DNA of 64,000 nt from Roseateles puraquae (GTDB lineage: Bacteria > Pseudomonadota > Gammaproteobacteria > Burkholderiales > Burkholderiaceae_C). Numbering within the stretch: the first letter of the stretch is position 1; each line of letters starts with the position of its first letter. Both the position numbers and the translations under genes were made by a program. A model generated the notes under the pieces. It made no database searches. It saw nothing but the letters and a program-made list of their open reading frames with translations, and was not told where the DNA came from. Positions 53,808 to 62,691 of this stretch are shown here, piece after piece. The stretch spans positions 620,001 to 684,000 of the forward strand of contig NZ_NISI01000001.1 in the NCBI RefSeq assembly GCF_002205845.1, written 5' to 3'.

Positions 53808-54652
53808 TGGAACGGGTGCTCGGCTTCGACTGCGAAGGCGCCGCGCTGGTGGGCATCCTCGCCGAGCCCCCGGCTGTGGCCGCCAGCATGGCCGACCTGG
53901 GTGTGCTCGTCATCGTCGGCGGCCCCCAGTACCGCGCCGGCAGCCACCGGCAGTTCACCCTGCTGGCGCGGCATCTGGCCGCGCATGGCTACCCCACGCT
54001 GCGCTTCGACTACCGCGGCATGGGCGACAGCGACGGCGAGACGCGCGATTTTCTCGGCGTCGACGCCGACATCGCGGCCGCCATCCAGGCGCTGCAATCG
54101 GCCCGCCCCGAGGTCAAGCGCGTCGTGCTGTGGGGGCTGTGCGACGCCGCATCGGCTGCCCTGCTCTACCTCGATGCCACGCACGACCCTCGCGTGGCCG
54201 GCGTGGCGCTGGCCAACCCGTGGGTGCGCTCGGCCGAAAGCCTGGCCAAGGCCCACGTCAAGCACTACTACTGGCGCCGGCTGAGAGAGAAGTCCTTCTG
54301 GCTCAAGCTGCTGCGGGGCGGTGTGGGCCTGCGGGCACTGGGCGGCCTGGCCCGCAACCTCCAGCTCGCGCGCCCGGGCGCCCAGGCCGCTGATGCGCGC
54401 AGCTTCCAGGAGCGCATGGCCGCCGGGCTGCGCAGCTTCGAGGGCCCGACGCTGCTGGTGCTCAGTGGCGATGACTACACTGCCCGCGAGTTTGCGGAGT
54501 ACAGCCGGTCCTCGCCGGCGTGGCAGGGCCTGCTTCAGACACCGTCGCTGGAACTGCACGAGATGCCCGGCGCTGACCACACGTTCTCGAATTCTTCCGA
54601 CCTGCAGGCACTCAACGCGCGGTGCCTGCGCTGGCTGCAATCCCGATGCTGA
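53807..54652 (+). CDS. Exosortase-A-associated alpha/beta hydrolase 1
   Basis: 281 residues, alpha/beta-hydrolase fold. The N-terminus MERVLGFDCEGAALVGILAEP and GGPQYRAGSHRQFTLLARHLA are typical, with DYRGMGDSDG. The nucleophile elbow is GLCDAAS, with Cys instead of Ser. The acid and His are likely around SGDDYTAREF and GADHTFSN. The ATG at 53807 overlaps the hydrolase-2 stop; a GTG stands three bases upstream. The pair of hydrolases next to acp and ligase is diagnostic of exosortase-A-type loci. Confidence 0.87.
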   Translation: MERVLGFDCEGAALVGILAEPPAVAASMADLGVLVIVGGPQYRAGSHRQFTLLARHLAAHGYPTLRFDYRGMGDSDGETRDFLGVDADIAAAIQALQSARPEVKRVVLWGLCDAASAALLYLDATHDPRVAGVALANPWVRSAESLAKAHVKHYYWRRLREKSFWLKLLRGGVGLRALGGLARNLQLARPGAQAADARSFQERMAAGLRSFEGPTLLVLSGDDYTAREFAEYSRSSPAWQGLLQTPSLELHEMPGADHTFSNSSDLQALNARCLRWLQSRC

Positions 54653-54665
54653 AGGCAGACACCCC

Positions 54666-55418
54666 ATGAGCCTGCACCTCTTCTTCCCGATGCGTCGCGC
54701 CGCGATCGCCTGGGCCTGCGCCCTGCTGCCGCTGGCGGCCACCGCCCAGATGAACAACCGGGCGCCGTCACCCGAGGGCTGCGGAGATACGCACAACCTC
54801 TACGGGCCCTTCGACTACCGGACGGCTGCCGCATCGACGCGCTACATCGTGGAGTTTGCACACTTCACCAAGGGGGTCGAGACCCTGACCAAGGGCGCCA
54901 CCGGTCCTTTCGGCGGCGACATCGGCTACACGCTGGCGGTTTTTCCCAACCATGCCCGGGCCATCTTGACGCTGGAGCGCTTGGTCGAGCGCATGAAGAA
55001 GGATCCGCCCGAAGGCGCCGACATGACCCTCGAGTGCTACTACGCCCGGGGCATGAACTTCGCGCCCGACGACCATGTCTTCCGCATGCTGTACGTGAGC
55101 TTCCTGATCCGCAAGCAGCGGCTGGACGAAGCACAACGCTTCCTGGCCTACGTGGTCGAGCGAGCCACCGACAACCCGCTCACGCAGTTCAATGCGGGCA
55201 TGCTGTACTTCGACATGAAGGACTACGACAAGGCGCTCGTCCAAGCCCATCGCGCGATGGCCATGGGCATGACGCGGGTGGAGTTGCGCAATCAGCTGAC
55301 GGCCGTCGGGCGCTGGAAGGACCCGGAGCCGGAGGCCCCGGCTTCAGCGGCTTCTGCCGCCTCCGCGCCGGCAGCTGCCGCGTCAGCGCCGGCCTCGGAC
55401 GTCCAACCTCCCCGATAA
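54666..55418 (+). CDS. Exported TPR-like protein of the polysaccharide cluster
   Basis: 250 residues. Signal peptide MSLHLFFPMRRAAIAWACAL plus LPLAATAQ. The mature part is about 190 residues, with helical repeats: NHARAILTLERLVERMKK, MLYVSFLIRKQRLDEAQRFL and FNAGMLYFDMKDYDKALVQA, consistent with one to three TPR-like units. It ends with an Ala/Ser/Pro tail. It probably scaffolds protein contacts in the periplasm. It sits between hydrolase 1 and a glycosyltransferase. Function is not established. Confidence 0.7.
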   Translation: MSLHLFFPMRRAAIAWACALLPLAATAQMNNRAPSPEGCGDTHNLYGPFDYRTAAASTRYIVEFAHFTKGVETLTKGATGPFGGDIGYTLAVFPNHARAILTLERLVERMKKDPPEGADMTLECYYARGMNFAPDDHVFRMLYVSFLIRKQRLDEAQRFLAYVVERATDNPLTQFNAGMLYFDMKDYDKALVQAHRAMAMGMTRVELRNQLTAVGRWKDPEPEAPASAASAASAPAAAASAPASDVQPPR

Positions 55419-55428
55419 CGCCCCGTCC

Positions 55429-56343
55429 ATGCCTCGCGTCAACATCGTCATCCCCGCTTTCAACGCCCAGGACTTCATTGCCGAGACGGTCAGGTCCGCG
55501 CTGGCGCAGACGATGGGCGACCTGCAGGTCACCGTCATCAACGACGGTTCGAGCGACGCCACGGCCGAGCGCGCGGCCTGCGACGACCCGCGGCTGAAGG
55601 TCATCTCGCAAGAGAACCGCGGCATGTCGAAGTCCCGCAACCGCGGCATGGGCGAGGTCGACTCGGAGTTCGTCGCCCTGCTGGATGCCGACGACCTCTG
55701 GCACCCGGAGAAGCTGCGCCTGCAGCTGGAGGCGCTGCGCCAGCGGCCCGACCACGACTTCTGCTACACCGCCTTCGACGTCTGGCATGGCGAACCCCGT
55801 CCGGCCTACTTCGCCGAGCCCCGCGCGGGCCAGGTGGACGAATCGCTGTCGGGCTGGATCTACCCGCACCTCATCCTGGACAACTACGCCCTGCCCTCCT
55901 CCGTCGTGTGGCGGCGCAGCGCCTGGGAGCGCCTGGGCGGCTTTCTGACCGACGACCAGAAGACCGACGACTGGGAGTACCTGGTGCGCGCCAGCACTCA
56001 GCACCGGTTCGTGCGGCTTGCCGAATCCTTCGTGCTGTACCGCCAGCATGCGGTCTCGCTGTCGAGGCGCATCCCCCCCGTCAACAGCCACGAGCTGATG
56101 CGCAGCCGGCTGCTGCAGCGCTTCGGCATGAGCATGCCGCCGGGGCACGATGTCGACGCGCGGGCCTTGCAGATGTTCCAGCACCGGGGCTGGTGCAACT
56201 TCGCCGATTCGCACGTGGCCAAGGGCGACCTGGGGGTGGGGCTGAAGGCCTTCGCCCGGCTGCTGGCGACCAGCCCCTACCGCGGGCAGACGCTGACCAA
56301 GCTCGGCAAGTCGCTGTTCCGGCGCGTCGTGCCGCGCGACTGA
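55429..56343 (+). CDS. Family 2 glycosyltransferase
   Basis: 304 residues, GT-A fold. N-terminal NIVIPAFNAQDFIAETVRS, nucleotide-sugar contacts VINDGSSDATAERA and the metal-binding D86-x-D88 in LLDADDLW. Later QKTDDWEYLVRAS supplies the catalytic-base region. It transfers a sugar from a nucleotide or polyprenyl donor in the cytoplasm. It starts 10 bases behind the TPR-like gene and converges with the next glycosyltransferase gene. Confidence 0.93.
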   Translation: MPRVNIVIPAFNAQDFIAETVRSALAQTMGDLQVTVINDGSSDATAERAACDDPRLKVISQENRGMSKSRNRGMGEVDSEFVALLDADDLWHPEKLRLQLEALRQRPDHDFCYTAFDVWHGEPRPAYFAEPRAGQVDESLSGWIYPHLILDNYALPSSVVWRRSAWERLGGFLTDDQKTDDWEYLVRASTQHRFVRLAESFVLYRQHAVSLSRRIPPVNSHELMRSRLLQRFGMSMPPGHDVDARALQMFQHRGWCNFADSHVAKGDLGVGLKAFARLLATSPYRGQTLTKLGKSLFRRVVPRD

Positions 56344-56364
56344 GCCCCCCAACCGGTGAGGGCG

Positions 56365-57480
56365 TCAACGGCGCCGTGAGCGCGCCAGCACCTCGCGGTA
56401 GACCTCCAGGTGCTTCTCGACACTGCGGCGCCAGGAGAAGCCCCGCGCCCAGCGCATGCCCGCGGCGGCGCGTTCCGCCCGCACCGCGGCGGGCATCGCC
56501 AGGATGGCCTGCAGCGAAGACAGCCAGCCGTCGAAATCCTGCGGCTCGTTCGTCCAGGCCAGTGGGCCGACCAGGTCCACGAGGCTGCTGACCGGGCTGA
56601 AGAGCACCGGCGTGCCGGCGGCCTGGGCCTCCACGGCCGGAAAGCCGAAACCCTCATACAGCGTCGGATAGATCGCGGCCTGGGCACCCCGATACAGGCT
56701 CACCAGCTCACCATCCTCCAGGAAGGGCGCGATGTGCACGCGCGCACGCAGTTCAGGCGGGATGCGGTCCAGCGGCGCCGTGCCGGCGCCAAAGCCACAG
56801 CCGACGAGGTGCAGGTCTTCGCGTCCGCTGCGCGCCAGCAGTTCCACCGCCCAGTCGAATCGCTTGCGCGCCTGGGCGCCGCCCAGATAAAGCAGGTAAG
56901 GGGCGCCGCCCAGCGCCTGCAGCAGGCTGTCGGGCAAGGGCCCACGCTCGTCGCTGAAGAAGTCGTCGGCGATGCCATGCGAGATGACCGTCAGGCGATC
57001 GGCCAGGAACGGCCATCGGGCCACGATGTCGCGGCGGGACGATTCGCTGATGGTGATGACGTGGGCACAGCGCCGCAAGGCAAGTCGCTGGACATCGTGC
57101 ATGTAGACGTGCTGCACGCCGTGGGTTTCGTCGGACCACGGCACCGTGTCATGGATGGTGACGATCGTGGGGATGGGCTGCCAGACCGGTGCGGTGTTCT
57201 CGCCGCAATGCAGGATTTGCGCGCCGGACTGGCGCAGCTTCAGCGGCAGGCCGATCTGCTCCCACAGATGGAAGCGATCCCCCCGGAACTCGAACAGCTC
57301 GGCCCGGCCGAGCAGCGGCTCGGGCACCCGGAAGGGCAAGGCGGGGTCATGCGCGTAAGCCGTCCAGCGGACCTCGTCGGCTGGGGTCACGTTGCGCAGG
57401 ATCTCCTGCACATAGCGTCCCGTGCCCCGCAAATGCCGCACGTTCAACGTGCGGGCGACCATGGCGACATGCAGATTCAT
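56365..57480 (-). CDS. Family 4 glycosyltransferase
   Basis: 371 residues, GT-B fold. The N-terminal domain begins MNLHVAMVARTLNVRHLRGTGRYV. The C-terminal donor domain has YLLYLGGAQARKRFDWAVEL and the E-x7-E motif region YPTLYEGFGFPAVEAQAAGTPV. Probably uses GDP- or UDP-sugars. It is the last of a three-gene minus-strand unit (epimerase, GMC oxidoreductase, glycosyltransferase), 13 bases behind the oxidoreductase. The ATG at 57480 aligns with the family start. Confidence 0.93.
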   Translation of the reverse strand: MNLHVAMVARTLNVRHLRGTGRYVQEILRNVTPADEVRWTAYAHDPALPFRVPEPLLGRAELFEFRGDRFHLWEQIGLPLKLRQSGAQILHCGENTAPVWQPIPTIVTIHDTVPWSDETHGVQHVYMHDVQRLALRRCAHVITISESSRRDIVARWPFLADRLTVISHGIADDFFSDERGPLPDSLLQALGGAPYLLYLGGAQARKRFDWAVELLARSGREDLHLVGCGFGAGTAPLDRIPPELRARVHIAPFLEDGELVSLYRGAQAAIYPTLYEGFGFPAVEAQAAGTPVLFSPVSSLVDLVGPLAWTNEPQDFDGWLSSLQAILAMPAAVRAERAAAGMRWARGFSWRRSVEKHLEVYREVLARSRRR

Positions 57481-57493
57481 GACTGGACGTGGA

Positions 57494-58912
57494 TCAAGGG
57501 CTGGGCACGCGCTGGCCGCCCAGGTGGGCAGCCAGGCGCAGCGCCAGCGCGGCGATGGTGAGGCCGGTATTGGCAATGCCGCTGGCCGGGATCAGCGAGC
57601 CGTCGCAGACATACAGGTTGGCCACCCCGTGCACGCGCGCCTGCGGGTCGCAGACACCGGCGTCCGGGCTGCCTGACAGGCGGGCCGTGCCCGAGTGGTG
57701 CGCGGCAGAGCGCAGGTCGGCCTGCCAGCCCGAGAACACGCGTGAGGCGCGGGTGACGGGCGCCAGCCACGCCAGCACGTCACGTACCGCCGCCTCCATC
57801 TGCTCACGGAAGGCAGGCGTCAGGTGCCAGCGACGCACCCCGACCTCACCCGCCCCGTCGTCGCGCGGACGGCTCCACACCGAGGGTTCAGCCGCGGTGG
57901 GCATCTGCGCGCACAGCAACAGCGTGTAGTGCCGCGTGGGCAGGTGAATGCCGAACTTGAAGGACAGGATGTCGAGGATGTCGTCCCAATGGCGCAGCAA
58001 CCGCGCATAGTGCGCCGGGTTCCAGGGGTTGCGGCGAAGCTCGTTCAACACGCTGCCGACCTGCTCACGCCGGCTGGCGCGGTAGTAGTTGGCGGCCGGG
58101 CGCAGCTGGAACGACATGTGCAGGCCGTCGCGCTTCACGACGAGCGGCAGGCGCAGGTTGCCATCGGTCCCGGGCACCCGGTAGTTCCACAGCCGGTACA
58201 GCGGCACCGTGACCTCGACCTCGCCGACGAAGCCCATCGGGTGGTCTTCGTAGTGGGCGCCGGCGTGATCCAGCCCGGGCAGGGGCAGGCGAGCGCGCAG
58301 CTTCTGCAGCAGCACCGGCGACGCCAGCCCGCCCGCGCACAGCACGAACACATCTCCCTCGACGCGCTCGCGTGATCCGCCCTCCTCCACCAGCAGACCG
58401 GCGATGCGCCCGTCGGGCCCGACGTCGAAGTCCACCACGTTGCCCGGCACCACCGTCACGCGCCCTTGCAAGCCCAAGGTCGTCCAGAGGTTGCGCGGCC
58501 AGCGCGGGTAATACAGGCCCTGCATCAGGCCGGGCGGCAGGCCCAGCTCGCGGTAGCGTTGCTTCAGCTGCTCGATGGCCTCGCGCACCCGCGCCAACTC
58601 GACGCCGGACAGCAGCGAAAACGCCTGCGCGTAGTAGGGGTCCAGCTCGGCCTTGGGCCAGGGCCAGTGGGCGGAGAAGATCTCCTCATCAATCTCGATG
58701 AGGCCGTTGTGCCACAGCTGGGTCGACCCACCCAGCCCCGCGCCGAAGTGGGGTTGCGTGACGGCGGGCAGCCCCACGTCCTCCACGGGGAAGCGCGGGT
58801 CTTCCACCGCCGCGCCCCGCTCGATGAGGACGACCTCATGCGTGGCGAGCAGCGCGTGCGCCAGCACGCAGCCGCCGAGCCCGGCGCCGACGACGACCGC
58901 GCGCGGTTTCAT
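57494..58912 (-). CDS. GMC-type FAD-dependent oxidoreductase in the polysaccharide cluster
   Basis: 472 residues. FAD-binding Rossmann motif VVVGAGLGGCVLAHALL near the N-terminus; FAD-loop GAGLGGSTQLWHNG; C-terminal active-site region HHSGTARLSGSPDAG and NLYVCDGSLIPASGIANTGL. GMC enzymes oxidise alcohols, including sugar hydroxyls. Partnership with the neighbouring epimerase suggests oxidation/epimerisation of a lipid-linked or nucleotide-linked sugar; this is inferred. The start overlaps the epimerase stop (ATGA). Confidence 0.88.
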   Translation of the reverse strand: MKPRAVVVGAGLGGCVLAHALLATHEVVLIERGAAVEDPRFPVEDVGLPAVTQPHFGAGLGGSTQLWHNGLIEIDEEIFSAHWPWPKAELDPYYAQAFSLLSGVELARVREAIEQLKQRYRELGLPPGLMQGLYYPRWPRNLWTTLGLQGRVTVVPGNVVDFDVGPDGRIAGLLVEEGGSRERVEGDVFVLCAGGLASPVLLQKLRARLPLPGLDHAGAHYEDHPMGFVGEVEVTVPLYRLWNYRVPGTDGNLRLPLVVKRDGLHMSFQLRPAANYYRASRREQVGSVLNELRRNPWNPAHYARLLRHWDDILDILSFKFGIHLPTRHYTLLLCAQMPTAAEPSVWSRPRDDGAGEVGVRRWHLTPAFREQMEAAVRDVLAWLAPVTRASRVFSGWQADLRSAAHHSGTARLSGSPDAGVCDPQARVHGVANLYVCDGSLIPASGIANTGLTIAALALRLAAHLGGQRVPSP

Positions 58913-59952
58913 CGGGGGCCGTGTTGCGCGGGCTGGCCCAGCCACACGCGGCTGCGGGCGACGCCTTCTTCGAAATCAACGCGGGGCGCCCAGTCCAGCA
59001 ACCGCCGCGCCTTCTGGTTGGAGAAGGCGATCGGGAAGGTCTCGCGCATCACCCGCCCGAGCGGTGGCCAGGGCGCGACAGGGGGTTGCCAGCCTGCCAG
59101 GCGCTTGAGCTTGCGCCAGACCCGCGTCGGCACGCCGCCCATGGGCTCCGGCGGATGCTCGGCCCAATACCGCTTGGCCTCATCGGCCGACCGTTCCACG
59201 AACCGCGGCGGCGGCGACGCCAGGGCCGCAAAGGTGCGGATGAACTCGCCCCAGGTGATGGCCTGATCGGCGGTGATGAACATCGCTTCGCCGAGCGCGT
59301 CGGCGCTGCGCTGCGCCGCCTGGATGGCATCGCAGACGTCATCGACGAAAACCGCATTGCAGACCCCGCGGCCACCGTCGAACAGCGTCACCTCGCCGCT
59401 GCGGGCCTGCGCCAGCACCTGACGCTCGAAATGCCCGCCCAGGCCGTACACGACCGTGGGGCGAAGGATGACCACCGGCAGGTCGCCCCGCGCATGGGCC
59501 GACTGCACGATTTCTTCCTGCTCGGCCTTGGAGTCGGAGTAAGGCTCGCCATAGCGGCCGATCCGCGCCGTGGCCTCGTGTGCAGCCTCCGGCCCGGGTG
59601 CCGGCCCGTGGACGGACATCGTGCTGACGTGCACAAAGCGCTTCACCCCGTGGCGGGCGGCCGCCTCCACCAGATGCCGCGTCGCCTGCGGCCCACGATC
59701 ACCGTGCGCCAGGTGGATGACCTGCTCACACCCTTGCACAGCCGCGTCGAGCGAGCGCGGGTCCAGCAGGTCACCGACCACGGCCGCACCGCCGCCGGCC
59801 TTCACGGCATCCGCCGCAGCCGGGCTGCGAACCAGTGCGACATGCGGTTCGGCGAGCCCCTGCTCGGCGAGTCGCTCGCGCAAGCGGCCGCCGATGTAAC
59901 CCGTGGCCCCGGTGATCAGGCAGCGACCCGGGCGTGGCTCGATAGGACTCAT
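58909..59952 (-). CDS. NAD-dependent epimerase/dehydratase (extended SDR)
   Basis: 347 residues. The dinucleotide motif is ITGATGYIGG (14-22), catalytic YSDSK with Y138 and K142, and the segment HVSTMSVHG with S110/T111. The C-terminal part (RYWAEHPPEPMG to the end) resembles sugar-nucleotide epimerases and 3-beta-HSD-like proteins. Reaction uncertain. The ATG at 59952 follows family length. It is divergent from the glycosyltransferase gene at 60247, with 294 bases between starts in which I see no gene or clear structure. Confidence 0.88.
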   Translation of the reverse strand: MSPIEPRPGRCLITGATGYIGGRLRERLAEQGLAEPHVALVRSPAAADAVKAGGGAAVVGDLLDPRSLDAAVQGCEQVIHLAHGDRGPQATRHLVEAAARHGVKRFVHVSTMSVHGPAPGPEAAHEATARIGRYGEPYSDSKAEQEEIVQSAHARGDLPVVILRPTVVYGLGGHFERQVLAQARSGEVTLFDGGRGVCNAVFVDDVCDAIQAAQRSADALGEAMFITADQAITWGEFIRTFAALASPPPRFVERSADEAKRYWAEHPPEPMGGVPTRVWRKLKRLAGWQPPVAPWPPLGRVMRETFPIAFSNQKARRLLDWAPRVDFEEGVARSRVWLGQPAQHGPR

Positions 59953-60246
59953 ACGGAAACGTCGAGACTGGACGGTGAAGGGGGAGAAGACAGCCGGCTG
60001 ACCCGCCTGGCGAGACGCTGCCACGCACCGCGGGAACCGCGAACAACGACGCAGCCGCGTGTTGAGGCCATGATAAGGGACACCCATGTCACACCACGCC
60101 TGTGCAGACAGCCCAAGTGCGGGGTGTGCGGGGCACGGCGGCAGGTAGGCCGCGTTCTACACTGCGCCGCGCAAGCGCCATCCCGCCTCCTGGTCACGCC
60201 CGGGGCCGTCTTCCGGCTTCAACGGCGCCGGCCCCCGACTCCGTCC

Positions 60247-61221
60247 ATGTCCGCTCACCTCGCCGTCATCATCTGCACCTGGAACCGCATCGACGTGCTG
60301 GTGGACACGCTGGCCAGCCTGGCGCAGGTGACGCCGCCGGCAGCGCCGGTGGACGTGCTGGTGGTGGACAACAACTCGTCTGATGGCACCTCGGCGCGCG
60401 TGCGCGACTTGGCTGCGGGTTGGCCGCTGGGGCGGCTGCATGCGTTGTTCGAGCCTCGCCAGGGCAAGCAGTTCGCACTGAACACCGGCATTGCGCGAGC
60501 GCGCGAATTGGGCTGCACGGTGCTGGCCTTCACCGACGACGACATCCTCTTCCCGGCCGACTGGCTGCAGCGGATCGAGGCCGTCTTCTCCAACCCCACG
60601 GTTGCCCTCGCGGGCGGGCGCACCGAACTGCAATGGCCGGCCGCAGGCCGCCCGGCGTGGTTTCACGACGGCATGGCCGCCATCGTCGGCGGCGTGGACC
60701 TCGGACCGCAGCGCCTGCTGCCGCCACCGGCCAACTACTCGCCGGCGGGCGCCAATCTCGTGGCCCGCATCGACCTGTTTGACCGCGTCGGCCCGTTCTC
60801 GGAGGCCCACTTCCGGCACATGGACTACGAGTTCGGCCAACGCTGCCTTCAGCGTGGCGAAGCGGTGGCCTACGAGCCCTCGCTGGTGGTCACGGCCCCG
60901 ATCGAGCCGGCCATGCTGACCCGTCGGTACTTCCGGCGCTGGTCGCTGAAGGCCGGCATCTCGCCCTGGCAGGACATGGCGCCCGACGTGCGTCATCTCG
61001 CCTGGGTGCCCCTGTGGCTGTACCGCCAGATGGTTCAGGATGCGCTGGCCTGGTTGCTCGCGCCGCTGCGGCGTGAAGCTGCAGCCGACCGCTTCTATCG
61101 CGAGCTGCGCCTGTGGCGCGCCTGGGGCACCGTGGCGAGCCGCTGGATCTCGCGACTGCGCCCGGGCGCCTACCCGGCCTGGGTCGAGGCGCGATCGCAG
61201 AAACGCAAGAACGTGTACTGA
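60247..61221 (+). CDS. Family 2 glycosyltransferase
   Basis: 324 residues. GT-A fold with LAVIICTWNRIDVLVDTLAS, VDNNSSDGTSARV and the metal motif FTDDD (D97-D99). The acceptor-binding half has AGANLVARIDLFDRVGPFSE and HMDYEFGQR with the catalytic-base region. A positively charged C-terminal segment probably contacts the membrane. The ATG at 60247 aligns with the family start; the frame remains open far upstream on this strand but that part is antisense to the epimerase gene. Nine bases separate it from the flippase. Confidence 0.92.
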   Translation: MSAHLAVIICTWNRIDVLVDTLASLAQVTPPAAPVDVLVVDNNSSDGTSARVRDLAAGWPLGRLHALFEPRQGKQFALNTGIARARELGCTVLAFTDDDILFPADWLQRIEAVFSNPTVALAGGRTELQWPAAGRPAWFHDGMAAIVGGVDLGPQRLLPPPANYSPAGANLVARIDLFDRVGPFSEAHFRHMDYEFGQRCLQRGEAVAYEPSLVVTAPIEPAMLTRRYFRRWSLKAGISPWQDMAPDVRHLAWVPLWLYRQMVQDALAWLLAPLRREAAADRFYRELRLWRAWGTVASRWISRLRPGAYPAWVEARSQKRKNVY

Positions 61222-61230
61222 GGACGCGGC

Positions 61231-62691
61231 ATGAGCACAGTGCGCCGGTCTCTCGGCTTTGCCTTCCTGGAGCGCTACCTGCTGATCGGCCTGCAGTTGG
61301 TGTCGTTTACGCTGCTGGCACGCCTGCTCACGCCGCACGAGATCGGCCTGTATTCGGTCTCCATGGCGCTGATCAGCATGGCCCAGGTGGTGCGCGACTT
61401 CGGCCTGGCCAACTACCTCATCCAGAAGAAAGACCTGGGCCGCGAGGACGTAGGCAGCGCCTTGGGCCTGTCCATCCTGCTAGGTGCGGGCCTGTTCCTG
61501 CTGATCAATCTGGCGGCACCGTGGATCGCGGAGTTCTACCGCGAGCCCAGCCTCGTCAACATCATCCGCATCATCTCGATCAACTTCCTGATCCTGCCGT
61601 TCAACTCGATCTCCATCGCCCTGCTGCGCCGTGACATGCGCTTCGATGCGCTGATGCGCATCAACGTGTGCGCGGCCGTCGCCAGTTGCTTTACAACGCT
61701 GGGGGCGGCGTGGGCCGGCGCCGGCTCGGTCAGCCTCGCGATGGGCGAGATCACGAGCAGCCTGACCATGGCCGTGGGCGTGAGCCTGGCGGGCGCGTGG
61801 GGCCGCTTGCCGAGGCCGCAGCTGCAGCGGTGGCGGCAGATCGTCGGCTTCGGTGGGCCGGTGACGGCGGCCAATGTGGTGACGTCCATCTCCATGGACA
61901 TGAATGACCTCGCGGTCGGCAAGATCCTGGACTTCAGCCAGGTGGCAATTGCCAGCCGCGCACAAGGCCTGATGAACCTCTTCGCGCGCGACGTGATGGG
62001 GACCATCCGCGCGGTGGCCTACCCGGCCTTCTCGCGGGCCCATCGCGAGGGCGACGCGCTGGAGCAGCGTCACCTGCAGAGCCTGGCAGCCGTGAGTGCG
62101 GTGGCGTGGCCTTTCTATGGCTTCGTCGGCCTGTTCGCGCTGGAAGTGCTGCGGCTGATGTTCGGCACGCAGTGGGATGCCTCCGCGTCCCTCGTGCCCA
62201 TCTATTGCGCGGCCGGCGCCGTCAGCGTCATCAACAGCCTGGTGCCCACCGTCATGCTGGCCGCGGGGCATGCCAAGCTCGTGGCGATGGCAGACCTGAT
62301 CATCCAGCCGGTGAAGGCGGTCGCCCTGGTCGCTGTGTTGTGGTGGTGGCGTGAGCTGCAGCCGCTTGCGTTCGCTTTCCTCGCGATGGCCATCATTGCC
62401 GTTCCCTACTTCTATGGCTTCAAGCAGCGCTGCCTGCCCACCGACTACCGCACGCTGGCCCGGGAGTTGGGCCGCAGCGCCCTGCTGGCCTTGCTCAGCC
62501 TGGCGCCCAGCGCCCTCGTCGTGCAGGCCCTGCGTGAGCCGGGGCAAGCGCTGCCGCTGCCCGGCATGCTGGGCTGCGCAGCCTTGACCTGCGTGATGTG
62601 GCTGGTGGGGCTGCGCCTCTTGAATCACCCGCTCTATCCGGAGCTGATCGGCTTTCTTCGTCGGCGTCGCGCGCCGAGCACGCCCGCATGA
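61231..62691 (+). CDS. Wzx-type polysaccharide flippase (MOP superfamily)
   Basis: 486 residues with about fourteen membrane helices. FAFLERYLLIGLQLVSFTLLARLLTPHEIGLYSV at the N-terminus and RDFGLANYLIQ are typical of the lipopolysaccharide/exopolysaccharide exporter family that flips lipid-linked repeat units across the inner membrane. GAGG-type SD (GAGGAC) precedes the ATG. The stop overlaps the next glycosyltransferase ATG (ATGA). Presence of a flippase implies Wzy-dependent assembly; no polymerase lies inside the window. Confidence 0.92.
   Translation: MSTVRRSLGFAFLERYLLIGLQLVSFTLLARLLTPHEIGLYSVSMALISMAQVVRDFGLANYLIQKKDLGREDVGSALGLSILLGAGLFLLINLAAPWIAEFYREPSLVNIIRIISINFLILPFNSISIALLRRDMRFDALMRINVCAAVASCFTTLGAAWAGAGSVSLAMGEITSSLTMAVGVSLAGAWGRLPRPQLQRWRQIVGFGGPVTAANVVTSISMDMNDLAVGKILDFSQVAIASRAQGLMNLFARDVMGTIRAVAYPAFSRAHREGDALEQRHLQSLAAVSAVAWPFYGFVGLFALEVLRLMFGTQWDASASLVPIYCAAGAVSVINSLVPTVMLAAGHAKLVAMADLIIQPVKAVALVAVLWWWRELQPLAFAFLAMAIIAVPYFYGFKQRCLPTDYRTLARELGRSALLALLSLAPSALVVQALREPGQALPLPGMLGCAALTCVMWLVGLRLLNHPLYPELIGFLRRRRAPSTPA

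Noticed and set aside
59953-60246. A hidden gene or RNA in the 294-base divergent gap
   Set aside because: Open frames there are extensions of shadows and no stable hairpin with a U tract or conserved motif was found; likely only divergent promoters.
58921-61221. 766-residue open frame on the plus strand spanning the epimerase gene and the glycosyltransferase
   Set aside because: Only the last 324 residues (from 60247) show glycosyltransferase motifs; the first part is antisense to the epimerase and has no recognisable pattern.
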